Shown here: positions 24,471 through 38,500 of the stretch, in pieces
How positions within the stretch are numbered: position 1 is the stretch's first letter
How the letters are laid out: every line of letters begins with the position of its first letter
Source of the DNA: Azolla pinnata
Taxonomy: Eukaryota; Streptophyta; Polypodiopsida; Salviniales; Salviniaceae
Length of the DNA: 64,000 bases
Direction: 5' to 3'
Assembly (NCBI GenBank): GCA_037176905.1
Contig: JBBBWG010013334.1
Location: forward strand, 18,545-82,544
Notes under the pieces: generated by a model
What the model was told of the DNA's origin: nothing
Database searches by the model: none
The model's input: the letters and a program-made list of their open reading frames with translations, nothing else
Made by a program: the position numbers and the translations under genes

Positions 24471-25259
24471 GAAACCCTAATCTGTCGAATTGGAAACCCT
24501 AATTTGACGAATTGGAAACCCTAATCTGACGAATTGGAAACCCTAATCTGTCTAATTGGAAACCCTAATCTGACGAATTGGAGACCCTAATCTGACGAAT
24601 TGGAAACCCTAATCTGTCAAATTGGAAACCCTAATCTGACGAATTGGAAACCCTAATCTGTCGAATTGGAAACCCTAATCTGCCGACTTGGAAACCCTAA
24701 TCTGTCTTATTGGAAACCCCTAATCTGTCGACTTGGAAACCCTAATCTGTTGAATTGGAAACCCTAATCTGTCTAATTGGAAACCCTAATCTGTCTAATT
24801 GGAAACCCTAATCTGACGAATTGGAAACCCTAATCTGTCGACTTGGAAACCCTAATCTGTCCAATTGGAAACCCTAATCTGTCTAATTGGAAACCCTAAT
24901 CTGACGAATTGGAAACCCTAATATGTTGACTTGGAAACCCTAATCTATCGAATTGAAAACCCTAATCTGTCTTATTGGAAACCCCTAATCTGTCTGATTG
25001 GAAACCCAAATCTGTCGACTTGGAAACCCTAATATGTTGACTTGGAAACCCTAATCTGTCGAATTGGACAACCTAATCTGTCTACTTGGAAACCCTAATC
25101 TGTCGACTTGGAAACCCTAATCTGTCGAATTGGAAAACCTAATCTGTCGACTTGGAAACCCTAATCTGTCGACTTGTAGACCCTAATCTACCGAATTGGA
25201 AACCTTGATTTGTCGACTTGGAAACCCTAATCTGTCTAATTGGAAACCCTAATCTATGT
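24471..25259. repeat. 22-base minisatellite, ~36 copies, each with a telobox, abutting the HAD hydrolase ATG
   Basis: The unit is GGAAACCCTAATCTG followed by a variable 7-base linker such as TCGAATT, ACGAATT, TCTAATT or TCGACTT. It repeats for about 790 bases with scattered substitutions. Nearly every unit contains AAACCCTAA, the plant telobox and interstitial telomere motif. The array begins about 40 bases upstream of the start codon at 24431, so it occupies the 5' leader and core promoter. Telobox-binding TRB and TRF-like Myb proteins could bind here; that is inference. Confidence 0.95.
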
Positions 25260-26629
25260 AATTAATCACCCAGTTAAGGTGATGATTAGACCTCGGTTAT
25301 CCAAACTCAAAAGCCTTAATCGGTTTACAGAAACATCCATTAGACGTCGATTACCCAACCGAGCTGCTTAATCAGTCAGTGCAAACATTCATTAGACGCT
25401 CGGTTGCCGAATTAGAGCCCTAAATGGCATTGTTTGATGCACATTTGTCCGGAGTCGTGTGGAACTGAAAGCTAGCTAGAACGTACAATTGCGACATCTT
25501 ACGAGCTGACTCGAATTGGGGTTTTTACGAATGGGCGATCTGGATGGGGGAAACGCGTCCGAAAGCATCCGATAGCAAATTCATCGACCAGAGACATCGA
25601 CTGAATGGGTATCAATGGGTGCGATTATCACTAAACATAGGAGATGTCAATACCAATCTGCTGCAACAATCCAAGCAGTATCCAACCTGCAAGAAAGCTA
25701 TTGGTTTCCACAAGAGAATAACTGTGAGAGGTGAAGATTTGGACCTCATATATCTGATCGAAGTTGAAAGGATACCTTCAGCCGGGGTAATACTAGAAAT
25801 TTGGATCGAAAATTATTCATACATTGAAAGGCCAATTTGACAGTGTTCAAGGTCATATCGAGAGAGAGCAAAGAAGCAACTGTCGGACTTCAACAATGAA
25901 AATTCGAACATAAATTGTTGGAATAATTGGCAATTTATAACTGAAAAACTATTCAGGAAAAGTAACTGAAAAAATCAAATGATATAGCATAACCAATTGT
26001 TTTTTGGAAATATCCTTTCATTAGCTATAAAAGAAATGTCCATTTGAAGTCTAATATTTCTTAGTGTACATTGTGGTTTGTATGCCAGACTAACAGTAAG
26101 AGAATTGGGGTAATATAGTTCCAAACAAGTGAGAAACAAAAGAAAACACAGAACAAAGCAAACTCGAATGATACAGCATAGCCTAGATAAAAAGAAAAAT
26201 TTAAGGGCAAAAATTCCCATAAATAGAGATTAAAAACACAAAAGAGATTCAAATGAGATTAAAGCCATTTAAAGTGAAATAAATCAGTGAAATATTCGTG
26301 GAAAATAGAAAGTAAAAAAAAATGGAAAGAATGAGAAAATAAAGACCAAAGAAACCAATCGGAAGAAAAGATCAGAATCATGTTTCAAAAGAGCATCGAA
26401 AATAGTTGGATGGAAAATAAGAAATAAAAAAACAAATCGAGTGATGAAAATCTCTTTTTATTTTATGTTTCGTAACAAAAGGATAAAAAAATTCGTCTTT
26501 GTTTCTGCTGTAGCATCAGCAACAACAGTTCTTCTTCAATCCTCCACTATGGCATCCAAGTGCATCCTAAAGGAGCTCAAGGACCTCGAGAAAGATCCTC
26601 CCACCTCTTGTAGTGCAATTATTGTTTTT

Positions 26630-27480
26630 TCCATTGATTATGTTTCCCTCCTTGGTTGTTCCCTTAGTCTTTCTGCCTCAACTTCACATCAACACCTTTT
26701 GTTCATAGTGTAAAACTCTTGAGTCATATGTGTTTTTGCTTCCATAACGTAATTGTTTCGTATCGGAAGCTGTTGTCAAGCACCACGAATTCTTGGCTTT
26801 TCTGGTGCAGTTACTTCTTTTTTCCATTTATTACATTTTCTATCCTTGGTTGTTCCCTTTGTTGTCGTACTGTACACAATACACCCCTTCAAAATAGTGA
26901 GAATATGAGGATAGATAATATATAGATATCCTAAATTAGTAAAATAAAAGAATGAGTACTATATATGTACAGGGCAGGACTTAAACCCTGTACCTCTATG
27001 TTACTAGAATCCAAGTTCATGTTTTTACTATTTGGAATGGGTGTACCGTGTATAATATGTCGTCTTTCTCCCTCCCTTCATATCAACGCCTTTGTTCATA
27101 GTGTAAAACTCCGAAACAACAAATAAGCCCATGAATAACCCCATTAAAGGAGTAGTTCCCCGACGAAAGGTCACTTTCCCATATAGTCATTTGTGTTTTT
27201 GCTTCCACAACGTAATTGTTTCTTATTGGAAGTTGTTGTTAAGAACCACAAATTCTTGGTTTTTCTAGTGCAGGTATTGTTTTTTTCCATTGCTCCGTTT
27301 CCCTTGTTGGTTGTTCCCTCCACCTTTCTACCTCTCTTCACATCAACGCCTTTGTGCATAGTGTAAAACTCCAGAGTCATCTGTGTTTTTGCTTCCATAA
27401 CATACTTGTTTCTTACTTGGAAGCTGTTGTTAAGAACCACAAATTCCTGGTTTTTCTACTCCTTGAAAGCATAGAATTCA
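26630..27480. repeat. Diverged ~190-base repeat, at least three copies
   Basis: The string TTTTTGCTTCCATAACGTAATTG followed by a GGAAG(C/T)TGTTGT(T/C)AAG...CCAC(A/G)AATTC block recurs near 26735, 27196 and 27387. Between copies lie shared TTGGTTGTTCCCT and TTCACATCAACGCC...CATAGTGTAAAACTC blocks. Copies are partly truncated. No coding capacity is evident. Confidence 0.75.
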
Positions 27481-28063
27481 GGAAGGTATTTTGCGTGAAT
27501 GCGAAAGCATATTGCTTTTATAGGGTTCCTTCTATGAGATGATGCTTTTCTGAGAGGATTGAGAAGTTATTGGTAGTGTCAATTTCTAGTTTCTGGAAAG
27601 GGTTTTATAGATACGCACATGAAGAGGCTCGGATTATAAACAAGTGAGGGCTTCATTAACCCAATCAAAGGATTTGAATAGTTTTGGGAAATTCGAGGGA
27701 TTCGTTCAAAGAATGGGACCTGCACATGTCTTTCAAAAGAGACCGATCATCTATAAAAGTTCTTACTGGATCTAAACTCTGAATTTTTTAGGGCCTCTTT
27801 ATCGAGGCAATGACTTTCTTTTCCATGGAAGAAGCCAATATGTTCTTAACACTCACACATGGAGAAATGTTTCATGGTTTTTTATTAAAGGTGTTATTAT
27901 GTTATCATAGTAATTGGGCTATACAACTCTAAATGTATGTGTCTGGCTAGACCCACTAGGGTTTCGAAGGAGGATATAGATAGTTGAAGAAAAGATTAAC
28001 ATTTGGAAGTAAGAAGTATTTAATTAGAGAAGATAATTTCAATAATGTCCTCAGATTAGGAGA

Positions 28064-28064
<1 letters not shown>

Positions 28065-28111
<47 letters not shown>
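28065..28111. repeat. (CA)n(TA)n compound microsatellite
   Basis: About 15 CA units followed by about 8 TA units. Confidence 0.95.
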
Positions 28112-28119
28112 TGGAGTGC

Positions 28120-28490
28120 AATATGAGGGAGTTAGGATTACGAATATTGAATACTAGGTTTAGATATGAGAGATTAGAGAAATTCGGTTTGAATAAAAGA
28201 TAATAGAGATATTAGAGAGATTAGGTTCAGATTATTGTAGATATTAGAGAGATCAGAGAGATTAGGATTGAATCATAAGAGTTATTAGAGTTTAGAAGAG
28301 AGATAGAAGAGATAATCAAAGAGATAGCGATTAGAAAAGATTAGGGTTTAGCAAAGAGATTAAAAGAGATTGGGTTTATTAGAGAGATTAAATAAGATAA
28401 GGGTTTAGGTGTTAGGGTTTTAAAATAAGGTATTAGGGTTTTAGAAGTAGGTATTAGGGTTTTAATAGTTGAGATTAAGGTTTTTCTTCT
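28120..28490. repeat. Degenerate AGAGATTAGG / TTAGGGTTTTAG array
   Basis: Loose repeats of TTAGAGAGATTAGG on the left grade into TATTAGGGTTTTA units on the right, resembling plant telomere-like sequence in the opposite orientation to the array at 24471-25259. Confidence 0.7.
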
Positions 28491-29153
28491 GAGCATATGC
28501 TCTTCATCTCATCTCGTCCCTCCTTTTATGCACACCACTCTTTATATAGATTGTGGAGTGGGTTGTAATAACAAAAAACGCAGGGAGAAGAATGTTAGAG
28601 AGAAAAAGTAGAAAAACGTAAAGAAAAAAAGTAGAAAAGAAAAAGCAAAAGGAAAAGAATAGGAAAAAGTAGGGAAAAATTGCAGCACGGGAGTTGATCT
28701 TGTGACTTGTATTTTTTAAAGCTAATACTAAATTACCCGCTGCACTTTTCTTACTATATATTTTTAAACTATTTCTTACATTTTCCTTGTTCCAATTCAA
28801 TGTTCTTTCTCTCTATGCATTTCCCATCATGCGCCCAAAACATTAGGACACTCACCGCCTCCAAACTTGCACATCCTCTTATATGTGCCAATGAAGGTGG
28901 TGTGAGCATAGTTCATGTTTGTCTTCATGAAGGTCTATGATAAAATGTTTCCACCAACTCCATCCTGTCCATCATAGCCATTCTAACCATCCTATCCACC
29001 ATACTTTGCTTGGGAACAAATCAACTCGAAGAAATAAAATAAGGAAATCGATCTTGTGTGATGATTATATCCTTTTTCAGATCCTCTATGACTACAGCTT
29101 TGTACTCTTGAGAAACAAGGTGAAAATGACACATGCTATGGATACTAGTTTGA

Positions 29154-29253
29154 NNNNNNNNNNNNNNNNNNNNNNNNNNNNNNNNNNNNNNNNNNNNNNN
29201 NNNNNNNNNNNNNNNNNNNNNNNNNNNNNNNNNNNNNNNNNNNNNNNNNNNNN
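29154..29253. other. Assembly gap (100 N)
   Basis: Exactly 100 N. Unlike the other three gaps, it is not flanked by an obvious simple repeat. Confidence 0.99.
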
Positions 29254-29596
29254 ATGGCAATTTGAGCGACACAACTTGAACTTAACTCAATGTATGAAGA
29301 AGCCTTTTTTTTTTGTTTGTTTTTTCCAATTCGTTGGAGCGGTTTTCTCCATGATGTATTTGAAGACTCCATGTAGGAACACCGTTTGATTCTTTTTCGC
29401 AAATCGCTTCTGTAAAAACTTCTTTTTTTGTTTTGCTTTGTCGGAAAGGCCCTGTTGCAGATGATATATGCTGGAGGAGTGTTTCCTGTTTCCATTCACT
29501 TCCCTCGGGGACTATCCCTTCAAGCCCCCAAAGGTTATTATGCTGTTTTTTTTTCAGTATAAATGCATAGCTATTCCCAACAAATATATTGCTATC

Positions 29597-30523
<927 letters not shown>

Positions 30524-31619
30524 GGTTGCTATACGGATTTAAGGCTAATGCTATAATTTGCCTTTTCATGAATGCCTTAAAATATGCATGCGCTTGTAAT
30601 TGTCTTCTTTTCACCGTTTAATCGAAGAATGCAGCAAACTTGTTCTGGTTTATAGTTCAAAAATCTGTATATTCATTATTCTGGTCAGTATACTGTTGGT
30701 GATGCAAGCTTTTAACCCTTGTATCAACAGAATCATCTTTGGGTTTTTGGAAGATTTCTCTGGTCTAAAATGCCATATTAGTTTTTTAAGGAGCATGGCC
30801 GGTGAAATGCTCTTGTATATCGATGCACTTTGGTATGTTTTACCAAGCTTGTATCCATGTTTTTTGCTATTGAACAATTGTAATGTACTTCAGCTTTATA
30901 CTTGTCTGATGCCAATATCGAGAGGGTTTAGTTATTTCTTGCCTAAACTTGTAACTTCTGTGAGGATTCAATATTTGTATGTCATGGATTTAGATTCATA
31001 CTTGTTTGTGAGCTCAACTAATTGTGAGCTCAATTCACAAGCATGAAGCTAAATCCACTTTATTAGTTAATTGAGCTCACAATTAGGGTTGCTACATAAT
31101 TGTGAGCTCAATTAACATCAAATTTAGCGCTCAATCGGATTTAGATTCTTTAATCCAACTCATTGATACCAGAGTAGATTAAGCTTTTGTTCACAAGAAT
31201 TAATAGTAGCTGGCCGTCCAAATGCTTATGATTTTAATGTATCTCTTATAAAAAATTTTCAGATGAGATTTCACCAATTACATTACCAATGAAGATATTT
31301 GCAAGAACATATACAACAATCCTGTTGAAATATTAATTCACATCGTGAATAACAACATCTCTCATGAAATACATTCAGATGAGGTTCTCCCAAATTAGTG
31401 TTCAAGATTGGTCAAATTGTACAAGGAGTTTCACAATCCATGTTCAAGAATTAGTCGATGCTCAATGGGGCCATATCAAAATCCCAAGTAGCTTGATTTC
31501 TAGAAGTCCAACCAACCCCATCATCTTTTCTGAGTGTACCTTTGAGTAATGCACTTTCATATGCATGATTATTTCAATGACACCTTCAATTCTATACGGT
31601 TAACAAATTACTCTAGTTT
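30524..31619. other. Intergenic region right of the E2 fragment, with inverted-repeat words
   Basis: AT-rich, no gene seen. CTAATTGTGAGCTCAATT (31018-31036) is matched by its exact reverse complement at about 31068-31085, and a third copy of the core follows at 31097-31112. Confidence 0.6.
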
Positions 31620-32578
31620 CTAATTGAACTTTCGGAAGTTTCTCATGAGGCCAGGTGGCACTGAGCCTCTACTATGGTCCCCTTCAAGCCTTGCTTTAGT
31701 GCGAGGAGTACCTGATCTGTAGGTGTTACTATTGTTTGTCAATTCTGTGAAGTCCAACGACAACCTATGTACAAACCCTTGGGGCGTTGTTTTTGGTGCA
31801 CATGACATAGCGTCAAAATTGAACGGTTTAGCTTTCAAAACAACCTTCCCATGAAGGCCTTGATAGGATGAAGACACTGAGCTCGAACTCTGAAACTCGT
31901 TTTGATGGGGTAAACTGTTGTCCTGTTGTATTAATTCACGTATCCTATTGCTTCCTCCATTTGCATATAGTTCAGCATCGACTAGGTCCTCCTGCAAATT
32001 ACCAGGTCAAGCAAATGAACCGATTTTACTCATACAATCCACAATTTTTAACCGGACCTCTAGCGTCCTCGAAAAAATGTTTTTGTTATGATGTATAGCT
32101 TCAGTTAGGATATCAACATCACCACCTTATCAATGAATGCCACAATGATTTAATGAAATGACATTGGGCATTAAAATCAGACTCTATTTGCATTTAATGG
32201 TTGTCCAGCTAACCATAGTGCAAGGACATGATAAATGACGTGAAAAAGATAATGAAAAGGTGAAAGTAGAATTACCAAAAAATGCCTAACAAAATTATAA
32301 AATACATTTTAACGCATACTAAAATAAAAAATTACAAACCTACTCTCATCTTCCACTAAAAATTAACACCAAATTAATTACATTAGTATACCTTATGACT
32401 TCCCACTAATTGATCCTAATCGATAAATAAAAGTTAGTAATTTAGAATCTAATTAATTGATTAACACATTAAGGTGATATTAATCAATTAATTGAGCATT
32501 TGCATGCATGCATGCATGCATCCGTTTAGCTGAATGTCAATCAATTAATTAATTTGATGTTAATTGAGCTGACAATTA
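31097..32578. repeat. Inverted repeats flanking the terminal exon of the LRRC9-like gene
   Basis: The segment 31097-31124 (TAATTGTGAGCTCAATTAAC...) is the reverse complement of 32551-32578 with one mismatch over 28 bases. Related AATTGAGCGCTAAATTT words extend outward on both sides (to about 31135 and 32620). The pair brackets the last coding exon (31620-31991). They look like AT-rich foldback or MITE-like copies inserted in opposite orientation. Confidence 0.65.
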
Positions 32579-35500
32579 GTTGATTTAGTGTTAATCAATT
32601 AATTGAGCGCTAAATTTTGAAGCCAGGCATTAATTTGTAATTTCTTGTTTTAGTAGGCGTTTAGAATGTAATTTATATAATATTGTTAGATGTTTTTTGG
32701 TAATTTTCCCAAAGATGAAAAGAATGTGTAAGGACTACATGCTGTGGGCGTGTGCTTTGCATACCTCTGTTATTACACATCCATCAAGACTTGTGAGCTG
32801 CAATAATGCGTTAATTACTGTACATCTATACTGCGGGTGGCGACATATCTGGCAAAAGAAAGAAATCGCAAATTTCCTATGATCAGAAATTAAAAGTGGG
32901 AAGAACAACACAAATGAAGATGATACTCACGGGGTTCTCTGATAACGAGAGATCCTCAAGCATGTTGAGGGCAGCCAACTCCTTAGTGACTTGAAAACCT
33001 CCTTGACGATCAGACTTTATGTAATTTAATGAAAGGTTTAATGTCTTCAGAGAGGTAAGATGCCACAAATGTTGCACGGTTCTAATAGCATTGTCACTCA
33101 AATGCAGTTCTTCTAAGTTGGGAAGATTTTCAAATGATCCAATTTCAATCTCTTTGATGCAGTTATGATCCAGGTATAGCTTTTGCAAGAAGACTAGGCC
33201 ACTTAATCCATCAATCTAAAATGCAACGTTAACACACAATCAGTCATTAGGATTGACTTCAAAACTGAATGGAAATAAATAAGATAAAAACTCCTGCAAG
33301 CTACGCACAATATATGAATTACTTGTGTAATTCATATATTGTGCTTATAGTTTGCAGGAGTTTTTATCTTGCCACAAGTAAAACATGTATTAAGCATCAA
33401 TGCCTTCAACAAGATAGTATCAGCATACCTTGGCTATAGCATTACTCTTTAGTGAAAGTAACCTGAGGTTTGGGAAATACTTTTGAAGGCCCAAGTACAT
33501 AATGTTTGTGATTGAATTACTGTCAAGATGTAGAACCTCTACCATGCTTAAGCAAATATTTTCTCCATACTTTGACATAACTGAAACCACATCGTTAGAA
33601 GCACTGCTCTTGGTGCCATGAGTTATCAATACAGAAGATTGGGCAGGATCCTCATTGTAGATATTCTCTTCAAGCAATGGTCCATCTTTAATAACATTAT
33701 TTTGAAGAAGCAACATTTTAAGATTTCGTAGAAATCTGAGCACGATAACGGGTATCTTAGAATCCACAGAAAAGTATTAGAACATACAATAAAGCAGGTT
33801 TAGGACTATCTGCAGTTGCATATCATATTAATAATAATAATAATAACGAATTCATCAAGAAATAAATAAACATGCATAAAAAATTGGCATTCTCCTAGAT
33901 GAAAAATAACACAGATGTCCACATGGTATAGCCAACAACCCCACTCTTTATTTTAATCAAGTTAGCATTGCACTTCAACCCTCCCAAAACTATTAGGGAT
34001 GTATTTCTCGTGATGTACAACCAAGAAAATCACTGAAAGTGGATTCATGGGTACAACCATTTCTGCTGGTCATGAAGATAACAGGAAATGGAACTGCAAT
34101 TCCTATGCCCATACATTTTGAAGATCAAAGCCAGTATAACACAGTATTGAAGACAACAGACTCACAAGCACCAACATTTCCATTCTATATCAGCTTTAAT
34201 CATTTTCTCATTTTAAGTCTCATTTGCTTTTCCTACATGGCCCATTTACCACTTATTCTAAAACTTTAACTGTCACTATATGCAAGTTATAAATTGCGTG
34301 GAATACCATGAAAATGCAACTTACAGTAAATTGGTGAATTATCTGGATACCTATATGCTTCACAAGAAAATCCAACTCTGAAAATAACATTAAGTTTCAG
34401 CACGAAATGACTTACTTAAGAGATTTGATGGACGCCAAAGAGTTGTTACTCAAATCAAGCTCTTCTAATCCAAGCAATTCTTGGCTTTCAAACACTTTAC
34501 CACAGTTCCTTAAGCCTTTTCCAGATAGATTTAATGTCTGAAGTAGGATCTCGTTTAATGTTTTCATATATATTGATTGTACCAGTGAAGTACCTTTTAA
34601 AATATATTATTGTACCTTTAAATTCTCGAAGGCACAATTTCCCAGGAAATCTTGTAGCATTTCCTTTGTCAAGCGACCAACATGCCTTTCATGTGCTAGA
34701 GCAAGCTCATCACCATCTACCACCCTACTATCCAATACCTATATATAATCTTCAAAAAAGATATTTTCAAAACTCTATAAATGTTTTCATGTATCAGGAA
34801 AATTAAAGGATTGAAAATCCAACACAGTTCTTTCTGATCCCCTGTTACCTTCAACTTTCGAAGTGTGAAAATAGCATAGCTTCTATAATCTGGGTCCTCA
34901 CAAAGTGGATTGCCAGACAAATCAAGAACCATCAGTTTTGGCAAAACTTGAAGGTGAGAGAATTCATCAGCATCTCGCAAAAGGTTATGTGCCGCATAAA
35001 GTTCAAGTAAAGCTGTCAAACTACTCAGACCCTGTTCAAAATTTAGTGAATTACAATTAAGAGTTCAAAAAGGTTATGTTCAATAGAAAATCACAGACAT
35101 AGAAGCAATTCATCCTGCATGTAGTACATATCCAAACCTAAAAGCATTGTGAACTGGTTCCAATTCGTAGTTCTTCAAAGAAATCTGATACTGAAGCTGA
35201 AGAGCATTAAGAGATTGGTGCAGATATAGGGATTTCTAAAGGTCTAAGAATTACGAGCTGAGATGATGACACCGCCACAGATACATAATTATTCGAGCAC
35301 ATGTTGGTGATATTTCAAGGACAGGAATTTTAGTCCAAGTAATCTATGGTCACATTTTTCTTGGCAAACGTTTCTTCTACTCAAGGAATGAAGGGATTGC
35401 AAGGTGCCATAGGGAGGTATCATTTGTTAATATTCAATGTCTTTTTCCATTGTGATGGATATGTACGGCATTTTATTTGTAAACAGTGCTACACTTTTCA

Positions 35501-38500
35501 GTACGTCTGAATGGATCAGTACAACTAAACCATTCAATCTGATTCAATTATCTGCATGAGGGCCACCTGCGGAAACATGAGCCAGAGGGCTAGTTTAAAG
35601 AACAGAAGCTTTGAGTCCTGAGTTAATGATACATACTCTTACTGCTTTAGTTAAGTATCTTTATTTGGGTTGTAATTCTCAAAAGAAATGGGACAATTTA
35701 ATTCTACAGGATTAGCCTCTCTACACACATCCTATATCCACCTGTTCTATGTATTGGCTGCCAATTAATCATCACATCTGAAGTGCTGCAAAGCTTTAAT
35801 GATTTGGCTAACATCGTTTGTTTGTCTCAAAGAAGAGTTCATGACAATGTGTTGATCATGGAATCGACCAAAGACCAATGGGGAGGCTTTATGAAAATCA
35901 AGATGAACATTTGAAACATTGACAACTGATTACTTCTTAGTTTTGAACATTTCTAATACAATTTCCCTAAGAAATTTAACTTTTCAAGCCATGAAAATGT
36001 TACGCTTATAACGGAGAGCAAACCTTTAGAGACTCAATCTTGTTATTTTCAATTGAAAGTTGACTCAATCCACTAAAGCAATGTAGCTGAAGACATGACG
36101 TCATCTCATTTCTTCCGAGATCCAATTTCCATAGCATTGGTAGCTGCATTGATTCTTTAACCTATGAAGAATTCTGACTCAGAAAAACCATACCACCACA
36201 ACAAAGACGCACAGATTATTGGTGTTTATGGGAGTATATCATTCGGTTACCTGCTTTATGCAATTATCTTCCAAGATTAATTCCTCTAAAAGTGTACATC
36301 TGTCTAGGCCTTCAAGACTAGAGATTTTATTTCCTGAGAGTACTAGTTTACGAATATTTGATAGTTTCTCAAAGCCTGTCATGGACTTCAAGTTTTGATA
36401 CTCGAAATACAACTCTTCAGTATCAGCATCATAATGATTCGCTGTTGGTTCCGGAGAAACCTGTGTTTTACCATACAAATCTTGATACAAACCCTCGTTG
36501 TTAGAAGTTTTTTTCCTCCCACGTTTCGAAACATCTTCCACTCTCTTTTTCTTATCATGTGGAAGTGTTCCTATGAGAAAAGAAGAATCAATCAGGATGA
36601 AACTGTTGTCAATAAAATAATTTCTAAATGCATTCTACTGACACAATCTCATGCCAAGAGCTTATACATATGATTTTGCTTACTGTATTTTAGTGGGATA
36701 TTTGCTATCGGTCACACAAAGAACTGAACTTGTGTAAATGTTATGCTGCACAAATGCTAGGCTACCCTTTCACGGTCTAGAGACTCTCATAACGAAAACA
36801 ATGAGCACGAGAAATCATATCTACATATCATATCATCATTGTTCAAAAATTTATCGATGACAGGAAGCAGATATATTGACATATCATCAAGACCACAATG
36901 ATTCATACTAGGCAGTTTATCAGAAAACTTCCAGAGTAAGAAAGAAATACCAAAGTCTACAGGCAGACAGTCAAACTCGGTCAAATAGAGGAAAGACGTC
37001 AGCACTGTATCTCTATAGCTAAGAAATTCTTCAATAGGATTTCCACGCAGGTTCAGATGCAAGAGTTGTGACACCTGCATGAAGTATGCATATATATAAG
37101 TAGTTTTGTGAACATTACAAGAATTAGTTACAACATTATGTGGTAGAAATCTTCCTTATTTTACTGGCATTAATTTCATTCATTTAACTATGCATAAAAT
37201 GCCATTCCGAACATCCATGTGGTGTACTTCTCAAAACGTGCTTTAAACAAAGGGGTATAATTTAATTGGAAGAGAACATACACTCAGAATAAGTACCACT
37301 TAAATTAAGGATATTATAAGCACCTACACTTAGGCATAAAAAAGTCAAATTTAAAACTCTTGCAGTTCAGTCATATATTCCTAGACATAATTTGTAGCTT
37401 TTTGTATTCTGCGATGCAATGAAACTCTCTAAAGATGGGAATTAGTGCTCAAAACGCGAGCACATGGAGATTAAATCCACAAAGCAACCTTCTGAAAAAA
37501 CAAGTGAAGTATGTTTAAATACATCTAAAGCTACCATCTTCTACATACAGCTAAATACAAGGAAAAAATTGTATTAGAATAATATTGCAAATGTATTTCT
37601 TATGTCTTTTACGTACTTGATGAGCTAAACTTTGAACTTCGTCCATGGTACAAATTTGATTTCCAGCCAGATCCAACGTCTTTAACTGTTTTAGATAAAT
37701 AAACCCTTTAATTTGTCTCAGAAGGTTATAGCTTAGGTCCAAGATTTCCAGTTCTTCAAGCTCTTGGAATTCAGGCCCTGTGTGTAATATCTTGTTGAAG
37801 GACAAAACCAGAACCTTCAGCTTGCGTAGTAATTTCAAGGGTCCAAGCTCATGAATATTACTGTTGTGCAAATTCAAATGGGTAACATTGAGAAATTCAT
37901 ATTTTGGGTTCTTTTGAGGAGTATGGGTAGAATTACAATGGAACTCTTTTATATCACTGCTATGATGATTGACTTTAACTGAGTGTTGTCCATCTATAAA
38001 GATGTCTATTCGTGACATGAGTTTACTGGTAGGCAGCACAAATTTTCCTTTTACCAGAGAACCATCTTTCTCTTTTGAGTTATTACCAGAAGGCTCATTT
38101 CTAAGCAGATATTCATACTCTACCAAATATTCTGGAACCAACATGGACGAGTCAAATATGTGCCAAGATCTTTGTGTAGGATCATATGGATGAATTCTAT
38201 ATACAGAGTCGGCATCTGGATACGATAATTTGCTAAAATTGACGAATTCATCATTAACTGTAACAGAAAGAACACAGGGTAAGTCCCACAACACATTTCT
38301 GAGCAATGACTTTCTATGTAAAGAATCCTTCATCATTACTCAAGATACTGAATGAAATAAAATCAAATGCAAAGTGCAAAGAAATTCAAAAGAGCAGAGA
38401 TATCGATCACTAGGACTAGAAACCACAGTATAAAGCATACTGAGAAATAAACATAAATCAGTACATGTAGGAAATACAAGGTTCCATCCTAGAAATTATG

